Part shown: in pieces, positions 36,358-45,168 of the stretch | Numbering within the stretch: position 1 is the stretch's first letter | Layout: the number at the start of each line of letters is the position of its first letter | Assembly (NCBI RefSeq): GCF_000745265.1 | Contig: NZ_JQNN01000001.1 | Span: 3,658,001 to 3,722,000, forward strand | Direction: 5' to 3' | DNA from: Massilia sp. 9096 | GTDB taxonomy: Bacteria > Pseudomonadota > Gammaproteobacteria > Burkholderiales > Burkholderiaceae_D | Length of the DNA: 64,000 bases | Notes under the pieces: generated by a model | Seen by the model: the letters and a program-made list of their open reading frames with translations, nothing else | Database searches by the model: none | What the model was told of the DNA's origin: nothing | Translations under genes and position numbers: made by a program

Positions 36358-36774
36358 ATGTCAGCGACGAATCGCTCTTACTCTACCAGCAGATCGACAC
36401 GGCCGCCTCGACGCCACGCGCACCACGCAGCACCCCCCACATGGGAAGAAAAGGACGCATCCGTCGTCCCCGTCCAAATACAGTTTGCGCTTCGAGAAGC
36501 AATGCGACTGGAGAACGTTCCGCTCAGCCAATACGACGATCTGCTCTGGATCATTGCGCAGGAATCAAGTGGAAGTGCAGGGGTGCGAAATCATCGTTCG
36601 ACAGCACGCGGCCTTTTTCAACTATTGCGCGCACAATACGGCTTGAACGCGCAAGGTGAACGCTCCTTTGGAAATCCTGTCGAAGAGTGTCAGGGCGGCA
36701 TTCGTTACGTCATCGGCCGTTACCACTCTGCGAGCGCCGCCAAAGCGTTCTGGCAGCAACATCATTGGTATTGA
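36358..36774 (+). CDS. lysozyme-like (SLT-type) muramidase domain protein
   Basis: A 138-residue protein. Residues 1-40 are Ser/Arg/His/Pro-rich without a signal peptide. From about 48 a small lysozyme-like transglycosylase domain follows (LLWIIAQESSGSAGVRNH with likely catalytic E69, then STARGLFQLLRAQYG and a final SAAKAFWQQHHWY). It should cut peptidoglycan if delivered to the periplasm. GGAGATGCC is a fair ribosome site. Composition is AT-richer than neighbouring genes. The next gene starts one base after its TGA and encodes an exported protein. Confidence 0.7.
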   Translation: MSATNRSYSTSRSTRPPRRHAHHAAPPTWEEKDASVVPVQIQFALREAMRLENVPLSQYDDLLWIIAQESSGSAGVRNHRSTARGLFQLLRAQYGLNAQGERSFGNPVEECQGGIRYVIGRYHSASAAKAFWQQHHWY

Positions 36775-36775
36775 A

Positions 36776-37228
36776 ATGAACGCAAGCAGAATACTTTTTG
36801 CGCTGCTGGCGCTCTCTGCCGCCCAGGTCTCGGCAGCACCGCGCTTCAAGGACTTTCCAGCGGTCTCTTATACCGGACAACATGCGAGCGTCCGTCTTCA
36901 AGCGGCGAAAAGCCGTCTGTACGCGAGCCAATTGCGCATCGCATCCCACCAGGACGTCAATTTTTCTGGCCGCTACATCTTGACTGTGTGGGGCTGCGGC
37001 GCCTCCTGCGTCATGGGCGCGGCGATCGACGCCAAGACCGGGACAGTAATCTGGATGCCTTTCACGGTCTGCTGCTGGAATCTCGAGATCACGGAACCGC
37101 TCGAGTATCGGGCCGACAGCCAGTTGCTGATCGTGCACGGCAGCCTGAACGAAAAAGGCGCTGGAAGCGAAGTTCATTATTATGATTTCGACGGCCAGCA
37201 CTTTGTTCGCATCTCGCCTTCGCCGTAG
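36776..37228 (+). CDS. exported Cys-rich protein, unknown
   Basis: A 150-residue protein with a clear signal peptide (residues 1-21, ILFALLALSAAQVSA-AP) and a compact domain. The domain has a GRYILTVWGCGASCVMGAAI block near residues 62-81 and a FTVCCW block near 98, so two Cys pairs may form disulfides in the periplasm. I have seen the block in uncharacterised proteins but know no function. It begins one base after the muramidase stop, so the two are coupled. An immunity role is a hypothesis only. Confidence 0.75.
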   Translation: MNASRILFALLALSAAQVSAAPRFKDFPAVSYTGQHASVRLQAAKSRLYASQLRIASHQDVNFSGRYILTVWGCGASCVMGAAIDAKTGTVIWMPFTVCCWNLEITEPLEYRADSQLLIVHGSLNEKGAGSEVHYYDFDGQHFVRISPSP

Positions 37229-37240
37229 AGCCAAGGATAC

Positions 37241-37777
37241 TCAGTCGGATTCAGTTTTCTCTACCAATCGCCGCCACACGTCCAGCTTTTGCTCGAACGT
37301 CATCGCCATGTGCGCCGGCGATGATGATGGAAGCACCACCGTCCGATACCCTGCCTCGGCAAACTGCGGCGCGAACTTGCCCGATGCCTGCCCGTTGAAC
37401 CCGACCGTCTCGAGCTGCGGGCACAGATGGCGCAGCCGGTCGAAATCGTTGGCGGCCGGCTTGCGGATCGCCGAATCGAGGCTGCCTTCGCGCTCGCAGG
37501 CGGCCAGCACGTCCCACAGGCCGAAGCCGTGCGCCAGCAGGCGCGGCAGGCGCTCGTCGTACGGCAGGCGATACAGGTCTTCTTCGACCAGCGCGCCGAC
37601 CAGTTTCCAGAACTGGTTGCGCGGATGGGCGTAGTACTGCTGCGCCGCCAGCGACTGCGCGCCCGGAAAACTGCCCAGGATGAGGATGCGCGTATCCGCG
37701 GCGATGACCGGCGCCAGGCCGATGAGCAGCGGCGACGCGACGGGCGATGAGGCGGAAGTGGAAGCTGAATTCGGCAT
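37241..37777 (-). CDS. uracil-DNA-glycosylase-superfamily protein (deoxyinosine/mismatch type)
   Basis: A 178-residue protein: ILILGSFPGAQSLAAQQYYA near residues 31-50 carries the GSxPG-type pocket, HPRNQFWKLVG near 51, GLWDVLAACEREGSLDSAIR near 86, and PSSSPAHMAM near 150. These fit DNA-deoxyinosine glycosylases of the MUG-like branch. The start at 37777 has no ribosome site; TACAAT lies exactly 6 bases before the ATG, so the mRNA may be leaderless. A terminator of the RND operon lies directly upstream. Confidence 0.87.
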   Translation of the reverse strand: MPNSASTSASSPVASPLLIGLAPVIAADTRILILGSFPGAQSLAAQQYYAHPRNQFWKLVGALVEEDLYRLPYDERLPRLLAHGFGLWDVLAACEREGSLDSAIRKPAANDFDRLRHLCPQLETVGFNGQASGKFAPQFAEAGYRTVVLPSSSPAHMAMTFEQKLDVWRRLVEKTESD

Positions 37778-37791
37778 GCGCCGATTGTAAT

Positions 37792-37825
37792 AAAAAAGCG
37801 GCGACATGCTCGCGCACGTCGCCGC
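37792..37825 (-). terminator. intrinsic terminator of the RND operon
   Basis: On the minus strand GCGGCGAC-N12-GTCGCCGC (8-bp stem) is followed by six T. It lies 53 bases after the stop of the outer-membrane factor gene and only 14 bases before the ATG of the deoxyinosine-type glycosylase. Confidence 0.85.
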
Positions 37826-37877
37826 AAAGGGCCACCTTGAAAAGCAGCCAGGGACAGACAATCGTTTCAGGCCGGGG

Positions 37878-39413
37878 TCAGTTCCTCGCCTGCGTGTTCG
37901 CTCCGATGGACGCGGCCTGCGCCACCGCCGCCTGCGGCGCATCCCAGCCGCCGCCCAGCGCGCGGATCAGCGCCACGGTGGTCAGGGCGCGCTCGCCGCG
38001 CAGCTGCACCGCGTTGCGCTGCACCGTCGCCAGGTTGCGCTGGGCGTCGAGCAGTTCCAGATAGCTCGAGCGGCCGGCGTCGTACAGTTTCTGGGCCAGG
38101 TCGGCCGAGCGGCGCGCCGACACCACCGCCTGGTCCAGCTCGACGCCCTGCCCGGCCAGCACGCGCAGGCCCGACAGGTTGTCCTCGACCTCGGCGAAGG
38201 CGTTCAGCACGCTCTCGCGGTAGTTGCCGACCGCCTCGTCGAGCGCGGCTTCGCTGCGCACCACGTTGTTGCGGTTGCGGCCGCCGTCGATGATCGGCAG
38301 CGCCAGGCCGGCGCCCAGCAGCCAGGAGCGGCTGGTCCACTTGAACACCTCGGCCATGCTGGTGCCGACCCCGCCGCCGGCGGCGGACAGGGTCAGCGCC
38401 GGGAACATCGCCGAGCGCGCCACGCCGATGCGGGCATTGGTCGCTTCCATGTTGCGCTGGGCCGCCGCGATGTCGGGACGGCGCTCGAGCAGGCTCGATG
38501 GCATGCCGGCCGGGATCACCGGCAGCGCATCGGACTCCAGCAGCGGCTTGACCGGCTCGCTGAAGCTGGCCGGCGCCTGGCCCAGCAGCACGGCCAGCGC
38601 ATGTTCGCTGCTGGCGCGCTGGCGCTGCAGGCCGATCGCCTCGGCGCGTGCGGTCGACAGTTCGGTCTTGGCGCGCGCCAGGTCGAATTCGCCGATGTCG
38701 CCTTCGTCGAAGCGGTGCTGGGTGATGCGCACGCTTTCCTCGCGCAGGCGCACGGTCTGGGTGACGGTGTCGATCTCGGCGTCCAGCGAGCGCAGGCGGA
38801 AGTAGTTCTGCGCCACGTCGGCCTGCAGCGACAGCAGCACCGAGCGGTAGGTCGCCTCGACCGCGCCGGCATCGCCGCGCGCCGCGGCCACGTTGGAAGA
38901 CACGCGGCCGAACAGGTCGACCTCGTAGCTGGCCGACAGCTTGGCCTGGTAGGCCGTCAGCGGCGCCACCGGCGACCCCGGCGCCAGCGCGGCTTCCACC
39001 GGCGACAGGCGTTCGCGCTGGGCGCCGACGTTCAGGCCGACCTGCGGAATGCGGTCGGCTTCGGCGATGCCGGCGACGGCGCGCGCCTGCTTCACGCGCG
39101 CCGCGGCCACCACCAGGTTCTGGTTGTTGGCGGCGGCCTGGGCGACCAGGCTGTTCAAGGCCTCGTCGTTGAAGGCGCGCCACCATTCGCCGCGCGGCTG
39201 GGCTTCGGCCGCGCGGGCCGGCTGCCAGGTCGTGCCGTCCGGTGCGCTGCGCACCTCATCGACCGTGGCGGTGGCCGGCGGCGTCTGCAGTTCCTTGAAG
39301 GCAGTCGGGGTCGCGACCGCCGGCTGCTTGAAGTCGGGCGCGGCGCAGGCACTCAGCAGCAGGGCCGCCAACAGTGGAGCCACGCCCCTTGCGATCATGG
39401 TCTTGCTCATCAT
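37878..39413 (-). CDS. RND efflux outer-membrane factor (TolC/OprM type lipoprotein)
   Basis: A 511-residue outer-membrane channel. The signal peptide ends in a lipobox (LLSACAAPDF, Cys23), so it is lipid-anchored. Two repeats of the OEP domain follow (SYEVDLFGRVSSNVAAARGD near 165 and the matching SWLLGAGLALPIIDGGRNRN near 355), as in NodT/OprM proteins. It forms the exit duct of the tripartite pump. Its ATGA overlaps the stop of the pump gene. A terminator follows. Confidence 0.95.
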   Translation of the reverse strand: MMSKTMIARGVAPLLAALLLSACAAPDFKQPAVATPTAFKELQTPPATATVDEVRSAPDGTTWQPARAAEAQPRGEWWRAFNDEALNSLVAQAAANNQNLVVAAARVKQARAVAGIAEADRIPQVGLNVGAQRERLSPVEAALAPGSPVAPLTAYQAKLSASYEVDLFGRVSSNVAAARGDAGAVEATYRSVLLSLQADVAQNYFRLRSLDAEIDTVTQTVRLREESVRITQHRFDEGDIGEFDLARAKTELSTARAEAIGLQRQRASSEHALAVLLGQAPASFSEPVKPLLESDALPVIPAGMPSSLLERRPDIAAAQRNMEATNARIGVARSAMFPALTLSAAGGGVGTSMAEVFKWTSRSWLLGAGLALPIIDGGRNRNNVVRSEAALDEAVGNYRESVLNAFAEVEDNLSGLRVLAGQGVELDQAVVSARRSADLAQKLYDAGRSSYLELLDAQRNLATVQRNAVQLRGERALTTVALIRALGGGWDAPQAAVAQAASIGANTQARN

Positions 39414-42400
39414 TGCTGTCCTCCGAGTGCCGGGGTGTGGTCGTCCGCGCCCGCGCGCGGGCCCGCGTCATGCGCATGCGCGGGGGCGTGCTTGGGACGT
39501 TCGAAACGCTTGGCCAGCGTACGCAGCAGCACGTAGAACACCGGCGTCAGGAACAGGCCGAAGAAGGTCACGCCCAGCATGCCGGCGAACACCGCCACAC
39601 CCATCGCGTGGCGCATCTCGGCGCCGGCGCCGTGCGAGAACACCAGCGGCACCACGCCCATGATGAACGCGATCGAGGTCATCAGGATCGGACGCAGACG
39701 CAGGCGGCAGGCTTCCAGCGCCGCGGCGACGATGCTGCGGCCGTGGTGTTCCAGCTCGACGGCGAATTCCACGATCAGGATCGCGTTCTTCGAGGCCAGG
39801 CCGACCAGCACGAACAGCGCGATCTGGGTGAAGACGTTGTTGTCGCCGCCGGTCAGCTTCACGCCGATCAGCGCGCACAGGATCGACATCGGCACGATCA
39901 GGATCACGGCCAGCGGCAGCGTCCAGCTTTCGTACTGCGCGGCCAGCACCAGGAACACCAGCAGCACGCACAGCGGGAACACGTACATCATGGTGTTACC
40001 GGACAGGATGTCCTGGTAGGTCAGGTCGGTCCATTCGTAGCCGATCCCCTTCGGCAGGTTCTCGCGCACGATCTGCTCGAGCGCGGCCTGGGCCTGGCCC
40101 GACGACACGCCCGGCGCCGGTCCGCCATTCAGTTCGGCGGCGACGTAGCCGTTGTAGCGCTGCACGCGGTCCGGGCCATAGGTGTCCTTGATCGTCATGA
40201 GCGAGGACAGCGGGATCATCTCGCCCTTGTTGTTGCGGACCTTCAGCTGGGCGATCTGCTCGCGCTGCGAACGGAACTGCGCGTCAGCCTGCACGCGCAC
40301 CTGGTAGGTACGGCCGAACTGGTTGAAGTCGTTCACGTACAGCGAACCCAGGTTGATCTGCAAGGCCTGGTTGATCTCGGCCAGCGGCACGCCGAGCTGC
40401 TTGGCTTTCACGCGGTCGACGTCGGCGAACAGCTGCGGCACGTTGATCTGGTAGCCCGAGAACACGCCCACCAGGCGCGGATCCTGGGCGGCCTTGGCCT
40501 GGATCGTCTGGATAGCCTGGTACAGCGCGTCGTAGCCGACGTTGGCGCGGTCTTCGATCATCATCTTGAAGCCGCCGGTGGTGCCCAGGCCGTTGACCGG
40601 CGGCGGCGGCAGCACCATCACGAAGGCGTCTTCGATCGCGCCCATGCGCTTGTTGACCTCGGCCGCGATGGCGTCGGCGCTCTGCTCCTTGCCCTTGCGC
40701 TGGTCGAAGTCCTTCAGCGTGACGAACACGATGCCGGCGTTCGGCGCGTTGGTGAAGCCGTTGATCGACAGGCCCGGGAACGAGACCGACGAGTCCACGC
40801 CCGGGATCTTGGCGGCGGCGTCCGACATCTTGCGGATCACGGTGTCGGTGCGGTCCAGCGAGGCGGCGTCCGGCAGCTGCGCGAAGCCGATCAGGTAAGC
40901 CTTGTCCTGCGACGGCACGAAGCCCGGCGGCACCACCTTGAACATGAAGATACCGGCGATCGCCAGCAGGGCATACACGCCCAGCGCGGCGCTCTTGCGC
41001 TTCAGGACGCCGTTCACGCCGCCTTCGTAGGCGTGCGAGGAGCGGTGGAACACGCGGTTGAAGCCCTTGAAGAAGCGGCCGAAGACAAAGTCCATGGCGC
41101 GCGTCAGGCGGTCCTTCGGTGCATGGTGCGGCTGCAGCAGCACGGCCGACAGGGCCGGGGCCAGGGTCAGCGAGCAGAATGCCGAGATCACGGTCGAGAT
41201 CGCGATGGTCAGCGCGAACTGGCGGTAGAACTGGCCGGTCAGGCCGGACACGAACGCGATCGGCACGAACACGGCGCACAGCACCAGCGCGATCGCGATG
41301 ATCGGGCCCGACACTTCCTTCATCGCCTGGATGGTCGCGTCGTGCGGCGACAAGCCGTTCTCGATGTTGCGCTCGACGTTTTCGACCACCACGATGGCGT
41401 CGTCGACCACGATACCGATCGCCAGCACCAGGCCGAACAGCGACAGTGTGTTGATCGAGAAGCCGAAGGCCAGCATCACGGCGAAGGTACCGACCACCGA
41501 CACCGGCACCGCCAGCAGCGGGATGACGGATGCGCGCCAGGTCTGCAGGAACACGATGACCACGATCGCCACCAGCACCACCGCTTCGAACAGGGTGTGG
41601 ATGACCGAGCGGATCGACTCGCGCACGAATTGGGTCGGGTCATATACGATGTCGTACTTGACGCCTTCCGGAAAATCTTTGGACAGTTCTTCCATCTTGG
41701 CGCGCACGTCCGAGGACAGCTGCAGCGCATTGGCCGTCGGCGACTGGAAGATCGGGATCGCGACCGCCGACTTGTTGTTCAGCAGTGCGCGCAGCGCATA
41801 CGAGTTGGAACCCATCTCGAGGCGTGCGACGTCCTTCAGCAGCGTGGTGGCGCCGTCGGCATTGGTGGCGACGACGATGTTGCCGAACTCCTCGACCGAT
41901 TGCAGGCGGCCCTGGGTGTTCACGGTCAGCTGGAAGTCGGCGTCCTTGGACGGACCCTGGCCGACCACGCCGGCCGCGACCTGCACGTTCTGTTCGCGGA
42001 TCGCGTTGACGACGTCGCTGGCGGTCAGGTTGCGTGCGGCGACCTTCTGCGGGTCGAGCCAGACGCGCATCGCGTAGTCGCCCGAACCGAACAGCTGGAC
42101 TTCGCCCATGCCGTTGATGCGCGCCAGCTGGTCCTTGACGTTCAGCGTCGCGTAGTTGCGCAGGTACAGGTCGTCATAGCGGCCGTCCGGCGACAGCAGG
42201 TGCACCACCATCGTGATGTTGGGCGAGCTCTTGGCCGCGGTGACGCCGATCTGGCGCACCTCGTCCGGCAGGCGCGGCAGCGCACGCTGGATGCGGTTCT
42301 GCACCTGCGTCTCGGCCTGCTCGACGTCGGTGCCGATCTTGAAGGTCACCGTCAGCTGCAGCGCGCCATCGGACGTGTTTTGCGAGGTCATGTATAGCAT

Positions 42401-42628
42401 GTTCTCGACCCCGTTGATCTCCTGCTCGATCGGCGTGGCGACGGTTTCGGCGATGACCTTCGGGTTCGCGCCCGGATACTGCGCGCGCACCACGACCGAC
42501 GGCGGCACCACTTCCGGATACTCCGAGATCGGCAGCGCGAAGATCGAGATCAGGCCGCCGACGAACACGATGACCGACAACACCGCCGCGAAGATCGGCT
42601 TGTCGACGAAAAAGCGTGAAATATTCAT
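39410..42628 (-). CDS. RND efflux pump, HAE1 family (AcrB/MexB-like)
   Basis: A 1072-residue inner-membrane pump with the standard layout: membrane segment at 10-30, two large periplasmic loops, and 12 membrane segments in two repeats. LAIGIVVDDAIVVVENVERN around residue 400 holds the Asp pair that relays protons. The C-terminal half has the matching GLASKNAILIVEFA. It exports drugs or other amphipathic compounds using the proton gradient. The ending is polar and His/Ala-rich. It lies 6 bases after the adaptor. Confidence 0.97.
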   Translation of the reverse strand: MNISRFFVDKPIFAAVLSVIVFVGGLISIFALPISEYPEVVPPSVVVRAQYPGANPKVIAETVATPIEQEINGVENMLYMTSQNTSDGALQLTVTFKIGTDVEQAETQVQNRIQRALPRLPDEVRQIGVTAAKSSPNITMVVHLLSPDGRYDDLYLRNYATLNVKDQLARINGMGEVQLFGSGDYAMRVWLDPQKVAARNLTASDVVNAIREQNVQVAAGVVGQGPSKDADFQLTVNTQGRLQSVEEFGNIVVATNADGATTLLKDVARLEMGSNSYALRALLNNKSAVAIPIFQSPTANALQLSSDVRAKMEELSKDFPEGVKYDIVYDPTQFVRESIRSVIHTLFEAVVLVAIVVIVFLQTWRASVIPLLAVPVSVVGTFAVMLAFGFSINTLSLFGLVLAIGIVVDDAIVVVENVERNIENGLSPHDATIQAMKEVSGPIIAIALVLCAVFVPIAFVSGLTGQFYRQFALTIAISTVISAFCSLTLAPALSAVLLQPHHAPKDRLTRAMDFVFGRFFKGFNRVFHRSSHAYEGGVNGVLKRKSAALGVYALLAIAGIFMFKVVPPGFVPSQDKAYLIGFAQLPDAASLDRTDTVIRKMSDAAAKIPGVDSSVSFPGLSINGFTNAPNAGIVFVTLKDFDQRKGKEQSADAIAAEVNKRMGAIEDAFVMVLPPPPVNGLGTTGGFKMMIEDRANVGYDALYQAIQTIQAKAAQDPRLVGVFSGYQINVPQLFADVDRVKAKQLGVPLAEINQALQINLGSLYVNDFNQFGRTYQVRVQADAQFRSQREQIAQLKVRNNKGEMIPLSSLMTIKDTYGPDRVQRYNGYVAAELNGGPAPGVSSGQAQAALEQIVRENLPKGIGYEWTDLTYQDILSGNTMMYVFPLCVLLVFLVLAAQYESWTLPLAVILIVPMSILCALIGVKLTGGDNNVFTQIALFVLVGLASKNAILIVEFAVELEHHGRSIVAAALEACRLRLRPILMTSIAFIMGVVPLVFSHGAGAEMRHAMGVAVFAGMLGVTFFGLFLTPVFYVLLRTLAKRFERPKHAPAHAHDAGPRAGADDHTPALGGQQ

Positions 42629-42634
42629 TTTTTG

Positions 42635-43849
42635 TTATTCCTTCGTGTGCGTTTCGGCCATGGCGACTTTGGCGTCGGCGGCCGTGGGCGACGACGCGGC
42701 CAGCATCGGCACCACCTGCGGCGCCACCGGGGCGCCCGGGTGCACGCGCTGCAGGCCGCCGACGACGATCTTCTCGCCCGGCTTCAGGCCCGAGCGCACC
42801 ACGCGCAAGCCGTCGATCACCGGGCCGAGCTCGACTGCCCGGTACTCGGCCTTGTTGTCGGCGCTGACGACATACACGAACTTGTGGCTCTGGTCGGTGT
42901 TCACGGCGCGGTCGTTGATCAGGAGGGCATCCTTGGCCTGGCCGCCGCCGATCTGCACGCGCGCGAACAGGCCGGGCGCCATGGTGCCGTCGCGGTTGGC
43001 GAACACGGCGCGCATGCGCACGCTGCCGGTACGGGCGTCGAGCTGGTTGTCGACGAATTCCAGCTTGCCTTCATGCGGGAAGCCGGTTTCGTTGGCCAGG
43101 CCGACCTGCACCGGCACGGCCGCGCCCTTGTGCGCCTGGTTGGAGACGCGCAGGTAGGTGCCTTCGTCGCCGTCGAAGCTGGCGTAGATGCGGTCGAGCG
43201 AGACGACCGAGGTCAGCACGGCCGAGGCATCGACCAGGTTGCCCAGCGTGATCTCGGCCTTCGAGACGCGCCCGTCGATCGGCGCGGTGACGCGGGTGTA
43301 GGCCAGGTTCAGGCGGGCCGCGGCGGCCTGCGCTTCGGCGGCGCGCGCGTTGGCGTCGAGTTCCTTCTGGCCGGAGGCGCTGGCGTCGTATTCGCGCTGG
43401 GCGATCGCCTTGTCGCCGAGCAGGCGCTCGGCGCGGTTCAGCTCGACGCGCGCGAGGTCGGATTTGGCGCGCGCGGCCTTGGCGGCGGCTTCGGCGCGGT
43501 CGGCCTCGGCCTGGTACGGACGGGGGTCGATCACGAACAGCAACTGGCCCTTCCTGACTTCCGCGCCGGGCGTGAACGCCACCTCGGTGATATAGCCGGA
43601 GACGCGCGGACGGATCTCGACGCGGTCGATGGCTTCCAGCCGGCCCGAGAATTCCTGGGTCTCGGCGACCGGCTTCTGGACCACCACGGCGGCCGACACC
43701 GGCGCGGCCTGGGGCGCCGCAGCAGCCTGCGCTTGCGCGGCCTTGCCGGTGGCGTCCGAGCAGCCTGCCAGCGCGGCGACCGCGCCGGCGGCAGCAAAGG
43801 CCAGCACGAGCGGCCGTAGCGCAGTGCTCAGTTGTTGAATCGATTTCAT
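42635..43849 (-). CDS. RND periplasmic adaptor (membrane fusion protein)
   Basis: A 404-residue lipoprotein (lipobox ALAGC near residue 29). Lipoyl/barrel-sandwich halves lie at about 65-85 and 195-215, a coiled hairpin between them (about 110-180, Ala/Glu/Arg-rich), then beta-barrel and membrane-proximal domains to about 390. It links the pump to the outer channel. It is the first gene of the operon. Upstream there is an AT-rich stretch (43853-43885) likely holding the promoter. No TetR- or MarR-type regulator is adjacent. Confidence 0.95.
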   Translation of the reverse strand: MKSIQQLSTALRPLVLAFAAAGAVAALAGCSDATGKAAQAQAAAAPQAAPVSAAVVVQKPVAETQEFSGRLEAIDRVEIRPRVSGYITEVAFTPGAEVRKGQLLFVIDPRPYQAEADRAEAAAKAARAKSDLARVELNRAERLLGDKAIAQREYDASASGQKELDANARAAEAQAAAARLNLAYTRVTAPIDGRVSKAEITLGNLVDASAVLTSVVSLDRIYASFDGDEGTYLRVSNQAHKGAAVPVQVGLANETGFPHEGKLEFVDNQLDARTGSVRMRAVFANRDGTMAPGLFARVQIGGGQAKDALLINDRAVNTDQSHKFVYVVSADNKAEYRAVELGPVIDGLRVVRSGLKPGEKIVVGGLQRVHPGAPVAPQVVPMLAASSPTAADAKVAMAETHTKE

Positions 43850-44000
43850 GATAGCCCTCCGATATTATTGACTATTTATTAATGGTTGGACGAAAGCAGT
43901 CCTTTCCCGCGTTTTTTTTAGGAAAAGACAGGTCTCCGGCGCCCTGATCGGACGCCTGTTATGGTTGTAGGTGCAGAACTAGAAAATCAGGCGACGCTCA

Positions 44001-44879
44001 TCACGCCGCACTGCCGGGCGGCGCCTCGTTGCCGTCGAGTGCGGCGATGAAACTGGCGATTTCGCCCAGCGCGTGGCCCTGGCAGGCGCACTGGTTGCGC
44101 CCGTTCGGGTCCACCAGCTGCGTTGGTTCCAGGCGCCGCACGGTCGTGCGTACGCCCGCGTTGATCAGCTTGGCGCCGTAGGCTTCGGCCTCGTCGCGCA
44201 GCGGATCGTCCTCGGTCGACAGGATCAGGGCCGGCGGCAAATTCTTGAGCCGGCTCGATTGCAGCGGCGAGGCATACGGGTGGCTGCGGTCGGCGGCATG
44301 CGGCAGGTAGCCGCGGTAGGCCGCCGCGCATTCGTTGACCAGCTTGGCCTGGTCGGTGCAAGTCGGCATCTCGCGCATCGAGCAGGTCGACAGGCCTGGG
44401 TCGAGCATCGGCATCACCAGGATCTGCCCGGCCAGCTGCGGGCCGGCGCGGTCGCGCGCCATCAGGGCCGAGACGGCGGCCAGGTTGGCGCCGGCCTCGA
44501 TGCCGGCCACGATCAGGCGCTTGCCGGTCCAGCCGAGCTTGGCCTTGTTCTTCCTGGCCCAGTTCAGGACGGCGTGCGCGTCCTCGACCGCCGCCGGAAA
44601 CGGCTTGACCGGCGCCAGCGTGTAGCTCGACGACAACACCACCGGATAACCGCTGGCCGCGGCCAGGTGGCGCAGGAAGCTGTCGGACTCGTCCAGGTTG
44701 CCGTCGACGAAGCCGCCGCCATGGAAGAACACGATCAGGATGTCGCGCTTGCCGTCGGCCTCGGCCTTGTACAGGCGCGCCGCCAGCGGCCCTTCGGCGC
44801 CGACCACCTCCAGCTCACGCACGCTCAGCGTCTGCGCGTCTTGCGCAAACGCCCGGGCTGCGGTCTGGGGCGCGTTCAT
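44001..44879 (-). CDS. alpha/beta-hydrolase-fold protein lacking the serine nucleophile
   Basis: A 292-residue protein of the HSL (acetyl-esterase) group. It has the HGGG oxyanion motif (FFHGGGFVDGNLDESDSFLR near residues 53-72), SYTLAPVKPFPAAVEDAH near 87, and the acid site in STEDDPLRDEAEAYG. But the nucleophile elbow GDSAGG reads GIEAGA: the catalytic Ser is replaced by Glu. It is probably not a normal esterase. The start at 44879 overlaps the stop of a 51-residue membrane protein gene (ATGA). The small gene and this one form an operon divergent from a LysR gene. Confidence 0.85.
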   Translation of the reverse strand: MNAPQTAARAFAQDAQTLSVRELEVVGAEGPLAARLYKAEADGKRDILIVFFHGGGFVDGNLDESDSFLRHLAAASGYPVVLSSSYTLAPVKPFPAAVEDAHAVLNWARKNKAKLGWTGKRLIVAGIEAGANLAAVSALMARDRAGPQLAGQILVMPMLDPGLSTCSMREMPTCTDQAKLVNECAAAYRGYLPHAADRSHPYASPLQSSRLKNLPPALILSTEDDPLRDEAEAYGAKLINAGVRTTVRRLEPTQLVDPNGRNQCACQGHALGEIASFIAALDGNEAPPGSAA

Positions 44880-45031
44880 GGGCGCACTACCGGCTGGAAC
44901 AGGGCCTGGTCGCCGCGCGCGGCGGCGCCGGCGGCCTGTACGTACAGGTCGGTGTGGATCGTACCGGCCATCGCCACAACGGCCAGCACGAGGCCGAACA
45001 CCGCGCCAATCGCTTCCCGATGCAGTTTCAT
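44876..45031 (-). CDS. small membrane or exported protein, unknown
   Basis: A 51-residue protein: MKLHREAIGAVFGLVLAVVA starts with two positive charges and a hydrophobic stretch at about 8-25 that is either a membrane anchor or a signal peptide. A short polar part rich in Ala, Gly and Gln follows. GGGAGTGGATC precedes the ATG at 45031. Its TGA overlaps the start of the hydrolase-like gene by 4 bases, which suggests coupled amounts. Confidence 0.65.
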   Translation of the reverse strand: MKLHREAIGAVFGLVLAVVAMAGTIHTDLYVQAAGAAARGDQALFQPVVRP

Positions 45032-45143
45032 GATCCACTCCCCTTCCTGTTGTGTCGACACCATGTCGATAATCATTGCTTCCATAACCGAAACTATAAA
45101 CCTCGGCTAGAATTTGATAAATACCTCAAAACCGAATTGATTA

Positions 45144-45157
45144 TTCAGACAGCTGAA
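45144..45157. promoter_or_regulatory. candidate LysR operator
   Basis: TTCAG-ACAG-CTGAA has 5-bp arms and fits the T-N11-A pattern. It stands 11 bases before the start of the LysR gene, in the 137-base space to the divergent small-protein/hydrolase operon. Autoregulation and control of the operon are inferred. Confidence 0.35.
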
Positions 45158-45168
45158 CAATCCCAATC

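Noticed and set aside
39374..42397. Open frame of 1007 codons on the plus strand opposite the RND pump
   Set aside because: It is Arg/His/Gly/Val-rich, has no recognisable domain and lies fully antisense to a clear pump gene; high GC with codon bias gives such frames.
44001..44879. Reading the hydrolase-like gene as a pseudogene
   Set aside because: The frame is full length and coupled on both sides in an orderly operon; only the nucleophile is changed, so it is listed as a protein-coding gene.
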